Shown one piece after another: positions 27,520 through 35,281 of a stretch of DNA of 64,000 nt. The stretch covers positions 124,001 to 188,000 of the forward strand of contig NZ_JACVMX010000003.1 of NCBI RefSeq assembly GCF_014530035.1, in the 5' to 3' direction. How positions within the stretch are numbered: position 1 is the first letter of the stretch; every line of letters starts with the position of its first letter. Below the pieces are notes generated by a model. The model worked only from the letters and a program-made list of their open reading frames with translations. It made no database searches and was not told the DNA's origin. This DNA comes from Leucobacter sp. cx-328. Its GTDB lineage: Bacteria; Actinomycetota; Actinomycetes; Actinomycetales; Microbacteriaceae. The position numbers and the translations under genes were made by a program.

Positions 27520-27583
27520 AACTGACCTTACGTCTGGTGTGCAAGATTTGCAGGCGTGAGAGCGCCAACACCATCACCTTACT

Positions 27584-27599
27584 ATACCCCCAGGGGTAT
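27584..27599. promoter_or_regulatory. CsoR/CstR-family type operator palindrome
   Basis: ATACCCCCAGGGGTAT, a perfect 7-2-7 inverted repeat, 65 nt upstream of the DUF4395 start. G/C-rich palindromes of the ATACCCC-GGGGTAT kind are bound by CsoR-family repressors (copper or persulfide sensors). The downstream rhodanese favours the sulfur-sensing branch. No csoR/cstR gene is in the window. Confidence 0.65.
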
Positions 27600-27686
27600 T
27601 TGGCAACAGGGGGGGCAACGTGCTTGAGGAGCCGCCCGAAATGCGGCCACCTCACCACCCAGCGCGATCAGCATACAGCGCGTGGC

Positions 27687-28190
27687 CTATGCAGCCACAA
27701 GCGCCGATTGCAGGAGCACATGGACAGCTGCATCAATCGTCACCAAACGTACTTCACTCACGTCTGACTTCACTTGCGAAAGCGTGTGCACCGCAATCTT
27801 GATGGCATCTTCAATAGGCCAGCGATAGATTCCGGAGCTGAGGAGCGGGAACGCCACGCTTTGCGCCCCCAGTTCGCTCGCCACTTCCATCGAGCGGCGA
27901 TAGCAGGACGCCAGCAGTTCAGGGTCATTCTGCCCGCGGCCATAATTGGGCCCCGGGGTGTGAATAACCCACTTCGCCGGAAGATCACCGGCGGTCGTAA
28001 ACCCAGCATCACCCGTCGCGAGCCCGTCCGGGAAGCGAGCAATGCACTCTTCCAGAATCGAACGCCCTCCAGCCCGGTGGATAGCGCCGTCAACTCCTCC
28101 ACCACCACGCATTCGGTAGTTCGCTGCATTGACAATCGCATCAACGTGCTGTTCAGTGATGCTCCCCAGAACTGCGGTAACAGTCGTCAT
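27687..28190 (-). CDS. Macrodomain protein (O-acetyl-ADP-ribose deacetylase-like)
   Basis: 167 aa, a single macrodomain of the YmdB/MacroD type: GSITEQHVDAIVNAANYRMRGGGGVDGAIH at the N-terminus, HTPGPNYGRG, and FPLLSSGIYRWP for phosphate binding. These enzymes remove ADP-ribose or deacetylate O-acetyl-ADP-ribose. A single gene lying between the DUF4395 operator region and the left junction of the integrative element; 28191-28239 upstream has no other gene. Confidence 0.92.
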   Translation of the reverse strand: MTTVTAVLGSITEQHVDAIVNAANYRMRGGGGVDGAIHRAGGRSILEECIARFPDGLATGDAGFTTAGDLPAKWVIHTPGPNYGRGQNDPELLASCYRRSMEVASELGAQSVAFPLLSSGIYRWPIEDAIKIAVHTLSQVKSDVSEVRLVTIDAAVHVLLQSALVAA

Positions 28191-28225
28191 CCACTCACCC
28201 TAGAGTTACCCACTGACAATTCAAG

Positions 28226-28705
28226 GTGCCGAAAAACCAAAAGGCTCCGATCAATCGATCGGAGCCTTTCTTGGTGGCACTGTTTTCCTGCTATGCAAAA
28301 CAATTAGAACGCCTCACTGCATACTTTGCCTCAGAACCCTCAGATAACCCCGGTGGGGCCACTTCTACTGGCGACAATCAGCGTAAAACCCGTCAGCAGC
28401 GCTTCATCTCCAAGAAAGCCACCCAGGAGATCATCGCTGCCTACACTGCCGGAGAATCGACTGTCACTATCGCAGAACGTCTTGGCTGGCGTAGAAACAC
28501 CATCAGCGGTGTCCTGAAGCGAAACGGTGTCACCATCCGCAGCTCCACACCTGACGCTGCAACGGTTCGCCAGATGATCCAGCACTACACCAACGGCGAA
28601 TCACTGGCCGCCATCGGCATGCGATACAGTCTCTCCCCGGGCACTGTTGGCTCACACCTCAAGAAGCAGGGTGTGACGCTACGACCACGGCCTGGGTATC
28701 TGTAG
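28226..28705 (+). CDS. Double helix-turn-helix protein; separated 3' part of the recombinase gene
   Basis: Open frame with two successive HTH units of about 45 residues (AAYTAGESTVTIAERLGWRR and HYTNGESLAAIGMRYSLSPG), similar to the homeodomain-like HTH parts of resolvases. The only ATG (28226) lies in chromosomal DNA left of the element and runs through a terminator, so its first 16 codons are probably chimeric; GTG at 28274 is inside the element. Joining the element ends at TGGTGG puts this frame exactly in phase with the recombinase (ATG GTG GCA CTG), so it is best read as the recombinase C-terminus detached by integration. It may or may not be made as a free protein here. Confidence 0.6.
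   Translation: MPKNQKAPINRSEPFLVALFSCYAKQLERLTAYFASEPSDNPGGATSTGDNQRKTRQQRFISKKATQEIIAAYTAGESTVTIAERLGWRRNTISGVLKRNGVTIRSSTPDAATVRQMIQHYTNGESLAAIGMRYSLSPGTVGSHLKKQGVTLRPRPGYL
28240..28269 (-). terminator. Probable tRNA-Ala terminator, displaced by the integrative element
   Basis: A 13-bp perfect stem (AAAGGCTCCGATC with its complement, AATC loop), followed on the minus strand by TTGGTTTTT. No minus-strand gene now ends next to it. If the element is removed at TGGTGG it lies 2 nt after the CCA of tRNA-Ala, just as the tRNA-Leu copies are followed by similar hairpins. Confidence 0.65.
28272..28277. other. Left attachment core TGGTGG
   Basis: Six bases shared with the right end; the frame of the HTH gene passes through as (T)TG GTG G. 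Flanking bases differ on both sides between the two copies. Confidence 0.6.
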
Positions 28706-28738
28706 GGCAGCTAACGGCGGAGGGTGGGGATCTGCGAC

Positions 28739-28984
28739 TCAGTCGCGCAGTTCTTCTAGTTCCGCATGAATCGCTACTGCTGCTTCTTTCAGGTCCGCGA
28801 TCGTCATGCCCGACACCTTGACGTATTTGTAGACAAAGTCCGGGGCGTAGTGATTAAACTCCTTGCGTCCATTCGGCATCTGCGGCAGATGCTCAGGGAA
28901 TGAAAAGAATTCAGGGCGTCCCCGACTGACATCATCGCCCAGCGGCTTTGTGGTCGCACCAGACACCAACCCTGTCGGGGTCAC
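28739..28984 (-). CDS. Small protein of unknown function in the element
   Basis: 81 aa from GTG at 28984, with AAGGGG just upstream. No domain recognised. The sequence has an aromatic middle (KEFNHYAPDFVYKYVKVSG) and an Ala/Glu-rich helical end (LKEAAVAIHAELEEL). It starts 36 nt after the prepilin stop on the same strand, so they may share a transcript. It could also be the tail of a larger lost gene. Confidence 0.45.
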   Translation of the reverse strand: MTPTGLVSGATTKPLGDDVSRGRPEFFSFPEHLPQMPNGRKEFNHYAPDFVYKYVKVSGMTIADLKEAAVAIHAELEELRD

Positions 28985-29020
28985 CGCGCCCCTTGAGGGG
29001 TCACGGCAACCCCATCAGGC

Positions 29021-30268
29021 TTAATTTAAGAGACAGCGAACCCCGATACCGTCGCCGCGACCGCTGTAGCCATCACCGGGGTCGACGTAACTCGGATCGA
29101 AGCCCGCGCTGAAGGCGGTGCCTGGATAGGCCGGGTCGGCAGAAGCCGACCACAAGTAACCCGCGACGCCCTGGCCGTCGAAGCCGTCAACCCAGCCGCC
29201 CGAGAACGACCCTCTAAACGGGCCGGAGGGTTGCCACTTGGCTATGTTGGCTTCGCCGCCCCCTGCGTAGTTGCCAGTACCGCCAAAGGCAATGTCGAGA
29301 TCTCCAAAGTCGTTACCTGAACCTCCACCGCCACTCGGCAGCCCCCAATTCGCTGGACAGATGGAATGCTGAGCGTTGCCGGTGGTGAGGGAGGCTAGCG
29401 TTTCTCCGGCAGTTGCTGCTGCGAAGTTGTAGAGATAGCCATAGTTGCCTGGGTCGTTATCGACGGGGCCGTAGGCACGTGGGAGGTCGTATTCTGCGTT
29501 ACCGCCGGTTGTGAGCTGTGGCAACGTAAAGTTGCTCGCCACATTGCTGTCGGCTGGGGTGAGGGTAATGGAGCTACTGGTCGAGCCGAGCTTGAGGTTG
29601 GTCAGCATCCAGCACTTACCGTCAGCGAGTTTGGCTATTTCGTATGTTCTTGTTGTGCCACCGCGGTTGTCAGTGACGGTACGGACAGCGTCGTTGTTAC
29701 TCCCCGTGAATGTTGGCAAAGCTTGGCACTGAGCTGAGGTGACGTTTTGGATTGGTGAGTTGGCGGCGATTTCAGTACCGCCTCCACCTCCGCCGCCAGC
29801 AATGGTGTGACCGGAACAAGCACCGCTCTGGATGGTGCCACTCTCCGTAATATGGAAGGCCTTGCCGTCCTTGGAGGCAGTGGCGCAGAAACCTTGGCCT
29901 GAGCTGGTTTGAGAGTACTGAATAGAGTCAGGAAGGCCAGCTGGCTCTGAGCTTGGGTAGGAGCCAGTTTCTGCTTGAGTTATACCGACCTTCTTGGCAG
30001 TGGTGTTGAGGTCTGCCTTGAGGGCAGACTCCTTGGCGTTGGCGGTAATGCCGTTGTAGGCAACGAGCGTAATGGCAGCGAGGATCGCAATGACCACCAC
30101 CACGATGAGCAGTTCCACGATGGTGAAACCACGACGAGAAGAGCCCTGGCGAAGGTGAGAGAGGCCTTGCAGGGGCTGTTGGCCGAGGCTGAAGCCGTGC
30201 CCTGCTGCTCGGAGTTGCCTGGTTGGTGATTCATTGGCGTAGTGTGCCTGTGGGGATGTTCCTCTCAT
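29021..30268 (-). CDS. Type IV prepilin-like protein with Fibrobacter-type paralogous domain
   Basis: 415 aa. A class III prepilin signal: RRG|FTIVELLIVVVVI with cleavage expected after Gly47 and Glu at mature position +5, then the N-terminal pilin helix. The leader of ~46 residues is long, so the true start may be later. After a Gly-rich linker the C-terminal ~200 residues match the repeated-paralogue domain known from Fibrobacter (GKCWMLTNLKL, YGYLYNFAAA, ICPANWGLPS, GVRCLLN). No other pilus gene (peptidase, ATPase, platform) is in the window. It would need host machinery elsewhere. It is cargo of the integrative element. Confidence 0.75.
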   Translation of the reverse strand: MRGTSPQAHYANESPTRQLRAAGHGFSLGQQPLQGLSHLRQGSSRRGFTIVELLIVVVVIAILAAITLVAYNGITANAKESALKADLNTTAKKVGITQAETGSYPSSEPAGLPDSIQYSQTSSGQGFCATASKDGKAFHITESGTIQSGACSGHTIAGGGGGGGTEIAANSPIQNVTSAQCQALPTFTGSNNDAVRTVTDNRGGTTRTYEIAKLADGKCWMLTNLKLGSTSSSITLTPADSNVASNFTLPQLTTGGNAEYDLPRAYGPVDNDPGNYGYLYNFAAATAGETLASLTTGNAQHSICPANWGLPSGGGGSGNDFGDLDIAFGGTGNYAGGGEANIAKWQPSGPFRGSFSGGWVDGFDGQGVAGYLWSASADPAYPGTAFSAGFDPSYVDPGDGYSGRGDGIGVRCLLN

Positions 30269-30756
30269 GCATGGGGATCCTGCTTATGTATTTTCTGCGC
30301 CTCATTGTGCGGGATTCGAGGGAATCGGTCAAGCGAAACAGAGGTCAGTAGACGCAAGGCCCTACGCGGCAATCGAGCGTCTGCATTGGCTCCACCTCAA
30401 GACATCTCCGTAGACATTCCGCTCTCCCCGGGGTTCCACCCCTTGCGGCGGGAACCCGCCAGTGTTCCCGCAGAAGGTGGCTGTGACTCCTTGCTATGCA
30501 TCGGAAGCCCCTCCCGGGCCAACCACGAGGCCGAGAGGCGCGCCTGGACGGGCATGCTGCCGAGATAGGAGCTTGGGCATCGGCTTTCGAGCGTTCGTAG
30601 TTTGCTGTAGAGGCTTGCACAGTCGCCGCTGGGCGGCACTCGTTGGTACTGCGCTCTGAGTACATTTTGTGTTCTTCGAGGGAGCAGTGGACAGCCCTCG
30701 CCGTGCCGCCAAAGAATGCACTGGACTCTTTCGTCAAAAGAAGCGTCAATGGTGTC
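30269..30756. other. Non-coding stretch between prepilin and recombinase
   Basis: About 490 bp. The open frames here are shadows or upstream extension of the recombinase. It should hold the promoters of both divergent genes, but I could not pick a convincing -35/-10 pair or operator. Confidence 0.5.
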
Positions 30757-31896
30757 ATGACTCTGTCTCAGTACACCCCAGGCCCAGCAGTTGCTGCGCC
30801 GCCCGTGACCGACCCGTTCGCGGCGTTCACAGAATCCTTTACGCCAAAGCGTGCTGTCTCGTACCTCCGGGTCTCCACTCGCGAGCAAGCAGAACGTGGT
30901 GGCAGAGAAGAAGGCTTCTCTATCCCGGCCCAGCGAGATGCCAACAAGAAGAAGGCCACCGCCATGGGAGCCATGGTCGTCAAGGAGTTCGTGGAACGCG
31001 GCGTTTCTGGCACCTCCACCAACCGCCCAGCTCTCCAGGCCATGCTGCGCTACCTGGAAGAAGAACCCGGCAGCATTGACTACGTCATTGTGCACAAGGT
31101 GGATCGTCTGGCACGCAACCGGGCCGACGATGTCACCCTCAATGCTCGCTTTGACGAGCTCGGCATCCGGCTCGTTTCCACCAGCGAGAACATTGACCAA
31201 ACTCCGGGCGGCATGCTGCTGCACGGCATTATGTCCAGCATTGCCGAGTTCTACTCCCGCAACCTCGCCAACGAAGTACTCAAGGGCATGACCGAGAAAG
31301 TCAAAGCCGGAGGCCACGTCAGCCGTGCTCCAATTGGCTACCGCAACATCCGCACACTGGAGGGTAGCACTGAGACTCGCACCGTCGCGGTTGACGAGCA
31401 GCGAGCAGAGCATGTCCGGTGGGCCTTCTCCGCCTACGCCGAGGACGGCTGGACGATTGCCACCCTGGTTGACGAACTCAACCGGCGCGGCCTCACCACC
31501 GTGCCAACCCCGAAACTCCCGGAGAAGCCCATGGGGATCCGGCAGGTGCACCATATGCTCACCAATCCGTTCTACACCGGCGTAGTGCCGTTTAAGGGGG
31601 CAACGTACCCCGGCAGCCACGAGCCCCTGGTGGACAGCGAGACCTTTGCCAAAGTGCAGACCATCTTGGGGTCACGCCTGACCGGGGAGCGTTCCCGCAA
31701 ACACGACCACTACCTGAAATCCAGTGTCGTCTGCGGCGGTTGCGGGTCGCGCCTCATTGTGCAACACAGCCGTTCTGGTGGTAACGGTGAGGTGTATGAG
31801 TACTACTCCTGTGGCGGACGGCACAACAAACGCACCAACTGCAACTTCCGGTCAATCCAGATCCCGCACCTGGAAGACCTCATTGCGGATCTGTAA
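30757..31896 (+). CDS. Large serine recombinase, truncated by an in-frame stop
   Basis: 379 aa from ATG at 30757 to TAA at 31894. The resolvase domain begins KRAVSYLRVSTREQ with nucleophile Ser40, followed by the recombinase domain (about 185-300) and a zinc ribbon with VVCGGCGSR and YYSCGGRHNKRTNC. The stop falls right after the ribbon (HLEDLIADL*), where related proteins enter the coiled coil; the frame continues for another ~240 codons, so this looks like a TAC-to-TAA type change. The long coiled-coil part is needed for integrase control in this family, so the copy is probably inactive. Start choice: a TTG extension to 30643 exists but looks non-coding. Confidence 0.82.
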   Translation: MTLSQYTPGPAVAAPPVTDPFAAFTESFTPKRAVSYLRVSTREQAERGGREEGFSIPAQRDANKKKATAMGAMVVKEFVERGVSGTSTNRPALQAMLRYLEEEPGSIDYVIVHKVDRLARNRADDVTLNARFDELGIRLVSTSENIDQTPGGMLLHGIMSSIAEFYSRNLANEVLKGMTEKVKAGGHVSRAPIGYRNIRTLEGSTETRTVAVDEQRAEHVRWAFSAYAEDGWTIATLVDELNRRGLTTVPTPKLPEKPMGIRQVHHMLTNPFYTGVVPFKGATYPGSHEPLVDSETFAKVQTILGSRLTGERSRKHDHYLKSSVVCGGCGSRLIVQHSRSGGNGEVYEYYSCGGRHNKRTNCNFRSIQIPHLEDLIADL

Positions 31897-32488
31897 CGGC
31901 GCATCTCGCTCGACCCGCTCCTCCGGCTCCAGATGGAAGCCTTGTTGCGAGCATCCCTCAGGGAGATGCGACGCTCCGAGCACGACGAACGGAAACAGCT
32001 GGAAAAGACGAAGCTGCAACTGGAGCGCAAACAGCAGAAGCTGCTTGAGGCACATTACAACGACGCCATCCCGGTAGACCTGCTCAGCCGCGAACAGAAG
32101 AAGCTCGACACCGAACTGACCAAGGTCAAGCGGGAACTGGCAGGCCACCAGGCCAGTGCTGACAAGGGTGAGCAGATACTCTCCCTGGCGCTTGACCTCT
32201 GCGAAGACATGTTCCAGAAGTACCGCCGGGCACCGGAGCACATCCGGCGGCTCCTCAACCAGCTGCTCTTTGAGGGAATCCGGGTCGTCTTTGACGGAGA
32301 AGGCGGCGACTGGGCGGTCGAGGCCGACTACACGCCGGAGTTTATGTTCCTGACTTCTGGCAGCATCCGGACTGCCGCACGTGAGTACGTCGAGAAGACA
32401 AACAAGCCCACCCAGAAGGGTGAGCTTGCGAGTGATACCGGTGACGAGGTGGTTATTAACCTGGTCAAAGGTTCTAATAAGAGCTTGA

Positions 32489-32494
32489 TGGTGG
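32489..32494. other. Right attachment core TGGTGG
   Basis: Complement of the last six tRNA-Ala bases (CCACCA). The recombinase frame crosses as ATG GTG G, the same phase as at the left end. Confidence 0.6.
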
Positions 32495-32564
32495 ATCTAA
32501 GGGGATTCGAACCCCTGACCCCCTGCATGCCATGCAGGTGCGCTACCAACTGCGCCATAGACCC
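32489..32564 (-). tRNA. tRNA-Ala (anticodon GGC)
   Basis: 76 nt including encoded CCA. The acceptor stem GGGTCTA/TAGATCC has the G3:U70 pair that marks alanine tRNAs. The anticodon stem CCTGC/GCAGG encloses ATGGCAT, giving GGC. The T-loop is GGTTCGAATCC. It is the target of the integrative element at its 3' end and stays intact. It lies 37 nt past the rsfS stop. Confidence 0.93.
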
Positions 32565-32600
32565 AAGTGAAGTCGGACGAATACTCGCCCGACGACTCTC

Positions 32601-33002
32601 TTACTCTACCTCGAGACGAGCCTCGTGAGCCAATCGCGCACGCTCGAGCGTGTCGTTGACCTCAATGCTCGGGCAATCTCCCCAGAGGCGCTCGAGCTGG
32701 TAAAACTCGCGGTCCTCGTGATGGAACACGTGAACGAGCAAATCGCCAAAGTCAAGCAGAACCCAACGTCCACCCGAGCGGCCCTCACGGCGAACCGTGC
32801 GAATGCCAGACCTATTCAGTTCGTCCTCGATGTTGTCAGAGATAGCCTGAACGTTGCGCTCGACCGAGCCACTCACAATCAGGAACGCGTCAGCGTAACC
32901 GAACTGTTCGGCTACGTTCAAGGCAACCTGATCGGTTGCGCCCTTCGCGTCGGCGGCGAGGACCGCGGTCTCAATGATGGACTCAAGCGGCTGCGTCTCC
33001 AC
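32601..33002 (-). CDS. rsfS: Ribosome silencing factor RsfS
   Basis: 133 aa, single DUF143/RsfS domain: AADAKGATDQVALNV, DAFLIVSGSVERNVQAISDNIE, and the end motif GRWVLLDFGDLLVHVFHHEDREFYQLERLWGD. It binds ribosomal protein L14 and blocks subunit joining when nutrients run low. It sits downstream of nadD as usual in actinobacteria, with one unknown gene between them (36 nt gap). Confidence 0.95.
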   Translation of the reverse strand: METQPLESIIETAVLAADAKGATDQVALNVAEQFGYADAFLIVSGSVERNVQAISDNIEDELNRSGIRTVRREGRSGGRWVLLDFGDLLVHVFHHEDREFYQLERLWGDCPSIEVNDTLERARLAHEARLEVE

Positions 33003-33038
33003 TACGGTGACCCTTTCGAAGAAGTGTTTCTGATGGAA

Positions 33039-34412
33039 TCAGAATGCGCCGCTGTTTACGGCCCAAACAATAATACCGCCAACGACTACGACCAGTCCGC
33101 CACCCGAGAGCGCAAGGACCATCGGGAGCTTGCTCTTCTCACGTGTCGGAGCGGCAACGACAGGCGCCTCGCGAACGGTCTGCGCACTCACAGCAGCACG
33201 CGCGGAAACCGGAGCGACACCGTGGTCTGCCGTTGCGTTGAGCGAATCTTCGACTACCTCGGCGACAAACGGATCGTACTCAGCGGAGTGCTGCAGTGAT
33301 GCATGAGTGCCGGTTTCACCGAGCGACTTTGGAAGATGAATTGCGCCGGTGACAAAAAGTTCACCAGTCATACCCAATGGGCCAGTCAGCGAGTCGGTGT
33401 CCTCGGGATGCGAGGGAAGGATAAGTGCGGAAGTGTTACTCGGACTCGCAGCACCTTCCTGCGCAACAGCACGTGAAATCAACGACTCGAAATCGCCCTG
33501 TGCCGACGAATTCCCACCCACGCGCGATGCGGGGTCGTCGATGACGGGGTGCCACTCCTCAGGCGGACGAATGTCAGGGAACGTGTACGCAGGCGCATCA
33601 TCCGATGCAGACGACTCGTCTCCACTCACCTCTTCGCCAAGCACAGGAGCGACGGCGGTAACGGGAAGCTCTTCAATAGCTTCCGCTGCTTCGATCTGCT
33701 CCTCGACGTCGTCTGTGACCTGAGTATCGGGGACGTCAGCTTCTGCTTCGGCCGCTGCATCAGTATCAGCGTCGGTCTCTACCGCGGTCTCGTCAGACTT
33801 CTTGCCGCGACGCCACAGGGAGCCGAAGCCACGCTTGGACTTCGTATCTTGCTCGTTCTCGTCTGACTCCTCAGCACCGTCAGCCGAGTCTGCATCTTCA
33901 ACCGAAGCTGCATTTTCAGCCACCTCAGGAGTCTCAGCAGTAGGCTCTTCAGCTTGCTTCAGCTCCGCAAAGGTGTACGGCGCGGTCTCAGGGAACGCGT
34001 TATCATCAATCGCCGGTTCCTCGGCGAAAAGATCTGCAGCTCCAGGAGCCACAATCTCTGCCTCGGGCTCAGCGTCGCCAGATTCGACAGCTTCTACCGC
34101 CTCCACTGCAGGTACAAGTACCTCTGCAGCGAAGTTCTCGGTAGCAACTTCTTCCTGCAATGCAGCAACAGCCTCTTCTCGAAGCTGTCGCATCTCGCGA
34201 CGCGAACGCGGCGTGCCGTCCTCATGGACTGGCGAAATATCTATTTTTTCGAGGACAACCTCTGGAATCGATGCCGTGATCGGCGCCGGCTCCTCAGTGG
34301 TCTCCTCGGCCGGCTCTACCGGCTGTTCACTTGCGGCACTATTCTGTGCGCGCTCCGCCTCTTCGCGGGCACGCAGCTCGCGACGCGTTAGCGGTCGTTC
34401 CTGCTCACTCAT
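33039..34412 (-). CDS. Acidic, low-complexity protein with one C-terminal membrane helix
   Basis: 457 aa from ATG at 34412, overlapping the nadD stop by 4 bp (ATGA). The N-terminus has two short basic motifs of the same shape ([15 protein letters not shown] and [13 protein letters not shown]), then ~300 residues rich in Glu, Ala, Asp and Pro with no fold. It ends in a hydrophobic helix ([22 protein letters not shown]). It likely anchors in the membrane by its tail with a long disordered cytoplasmic part. Family not recognised; its location between nadD and rsfS is shared in related genomes to my knowledge. Confidence 0.7.
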   Translation of the reverse strand: MSEQERPLTRRELRAREEAERAQNSAASEQPVEPAEETTEEPAPITASIPEVVLEKIDISPVHEDGTPRSRREMRQLREEAVAALQEEVATENFAAEVLVPAVEAVEAVESGDAEPEAEIVAPGAADLFAEEPAIDDNAFPETAPYTFAELKQAEEPTAETPEVAENAASVEDADSADGAEESDENEQDTKSKRGFGSLWRRGKKSDETAVETDADTDAAAEAEADVPDTQVTDDVEEQIEAAEAIEELPVTAVAPVLGEEVSGDESSASDDAPAYTFPDIRPPEEWHPVIDDPASRVGGNSSAQGDFESLISRAVAQEGAASPSNTSALILPSHPEDTDSLTGPLGMTGELFVTGAIHLPKSLGETGTHASLQHSAEYDPFVAEVVEDSLNATADHGVAPVSARAAVSAQTVREAPVVAAPTREKSKLPMVLALSGGGLVVVVGGIIVWAVNSGAF

Positions 34413-35008
34413 GATTCCAATGCTCCCTCGGCGTATAGCCCATGCTTTGCAATGTACTGCACGACGCCGTCTGGCACGAGGTACCACACGGGAAATCCTC
34501 GTCCAACACGCTCTCGACAATCCGTCGATGAGATCGCAAGCGCCGGAATCTCCAGAGTACTTACGTTTTCATGGGAGAGCCCAGACAGTTCAAGTTCATG
34601 GCCGGGGCGAGTCACCGCAATAAAATGCGAGAGGCCCCAAAGGCGGTCTACGTCTTTCCAACCGACGATCTGCTTGATAGCGTCGGCACCCGTGATGAAG
34701 AAGAGTTCTGCATCGGGCATTTGCTCACGGAGGTCCGCGAGCGTGTCGACCGTGTAGGTGGGGCCGAGTCGATCAATATCAACTCGGCTCACCTTAAAGC
34801 GCGGATTCGAGGCGGTCGCAATTACCGTCATCAAATAACGGTGCTCCCCCTCGGAAACGTTACTCTTTTGCCACGGCCGACCAGTCGGCACGAAGATGAC
34901 CTCATCGAGGTCAAAACTCTGTGCCACCTCACTGGCTGCGACGAGGTGGCCGTGGTGAATGGGATCGAACGTGCCGCCCATCACCCCGACCCTGCGTCGG
35001 TTCACCAC
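34409..35008 (-). CDS. nadD: Nicotinate-nucleotide adenylyltransferase NadD
   Basis: 199 aa. Nucleotidyltransferase fold with [12 protein letters not shown] at the N-terminus and [13 protein letters not shown] for ATP binding near the C-terminus. It makes deamido-NAD from nicotinate mononucleotide and ATP. It overlaps the next gene by 4 bp. A small membrane protein precedes it with 2 nt between, so the three are one transcript, probably with rsfS. Confidence 0.95.
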   Translation of the reverse strand: MVNRRRVGVMGGTFDPIHHGHLVAASEVAQSFDLDEVIFVPTGRPWQKSNVSEGEHRYLMTVIATASNPRFKVSRVDIDRLGPTYTVDTLADLREQMPDAELFFITGADAIKQIVGWKDVDRLWGLSHFIAVTRPGHELELSGLSHENVSTLEIPALAISSTDCRERVGRGFPVWYLVPDGVVQYIAKHGLYAEGALES

Positions 35009-35010
35009 GA

Positions 35011-35220
35011 TTAGTGCTGCGACTCGCCGCCGTGCTCACGTGCGTATGCCTCTGCCTTCTCCGAGTGACGGTTTGCAACGTCACGGAAGGAGAAAACAAC
35101 GAGACCCATAACGGCAAAGAGAGCCCCGACGATAACGCCGTAAGCAACCGCCGGAATCGGCAGTTCGTTCACGATGTGCGCGCCCTCAGAGGCTGCGAGA
35201 ACGGTTGCTGCAAGTGACAT
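35011..35220 (-). CDS. Small single-helix membrane protein
   Basis: 69 aa with one clear transmembrane helix ([19 protein letters not shown]) and a short basic/polar cytoplasmic tail ending in [12 protein letters not shown]. It lies 2 nt upstream of nadD. AAGGGG is upstream of its ATG. Similar short membrane proteins occur at this place in related genomes, function unknown. Confidence 0.75.
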   Translation of the reverse strand: MSLAATVLAASEGAHIVNELPIPAVAYGVIVGALFAVMGLVVFSFRDVANRHSEKAEAYAREHGGESQH

Positions 35221-35281
35221 GAAAACCCCTTGTGTGGAAACTCAAGAAACAGATGTTCAAATATAAGTGTAGCGGTAGCCG

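Larger units (their letters stand above)
28272..32494. mobile_element. Small serine-recombinase integrative element in tRNA-Ala
   Basis: About 4.2 kb between two TGGTGG copies. Content: HTH frame (+), small unknown gene (-), prepilin-like gene (-), recombinase (+, broken). The right copy is the complement of the tRNA-Ala CCACCA end; the left copy abuts the hairpin at 28240-28269. Removing the element restores tRNA-CCA plus a terminator. Codon use of the cargo appears less GC-rich than the flanks by eye. Confidence 0.75.
31897..32628 (+). pseudogene. Recombinase C-terminal part after the stop, reading into tRNA-Ala antisense
   Basis: Same frame as 30757-31896. It codes the coiled coil (RKQQKLLEAHYNDAIPVDLL) and the end of the recombinase. 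A possible restart ATG lies at 31933. After TGGTGG at 32489 the frame leaves the element and translates the antisense of tRNA-Ala (DLRGFEPLTPCMPCRCATNC) and part of rsfS, ending at 32628. Those last 45 residues are chromosomal, not part of the native protein. Confidence 0.75.

Noticed and set aside
28226-28273. First 16 codons of the HTH frame as native protein
   Set aside because: They lie left of the element core and over a terminator hairpin, so are chromosomal.
30397-31620. 407-codon minus-strand frame opposite the recombinase
   Set aside because: Shadow of the recombinase; composition and lack of any domain or ribosome site argue against a gene.
32489-32628. DLRGFEPLTPC tail as a true recombinase domain
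   Set aside because: It is the antisense translation of tRNA-Ala, acquired by integration.
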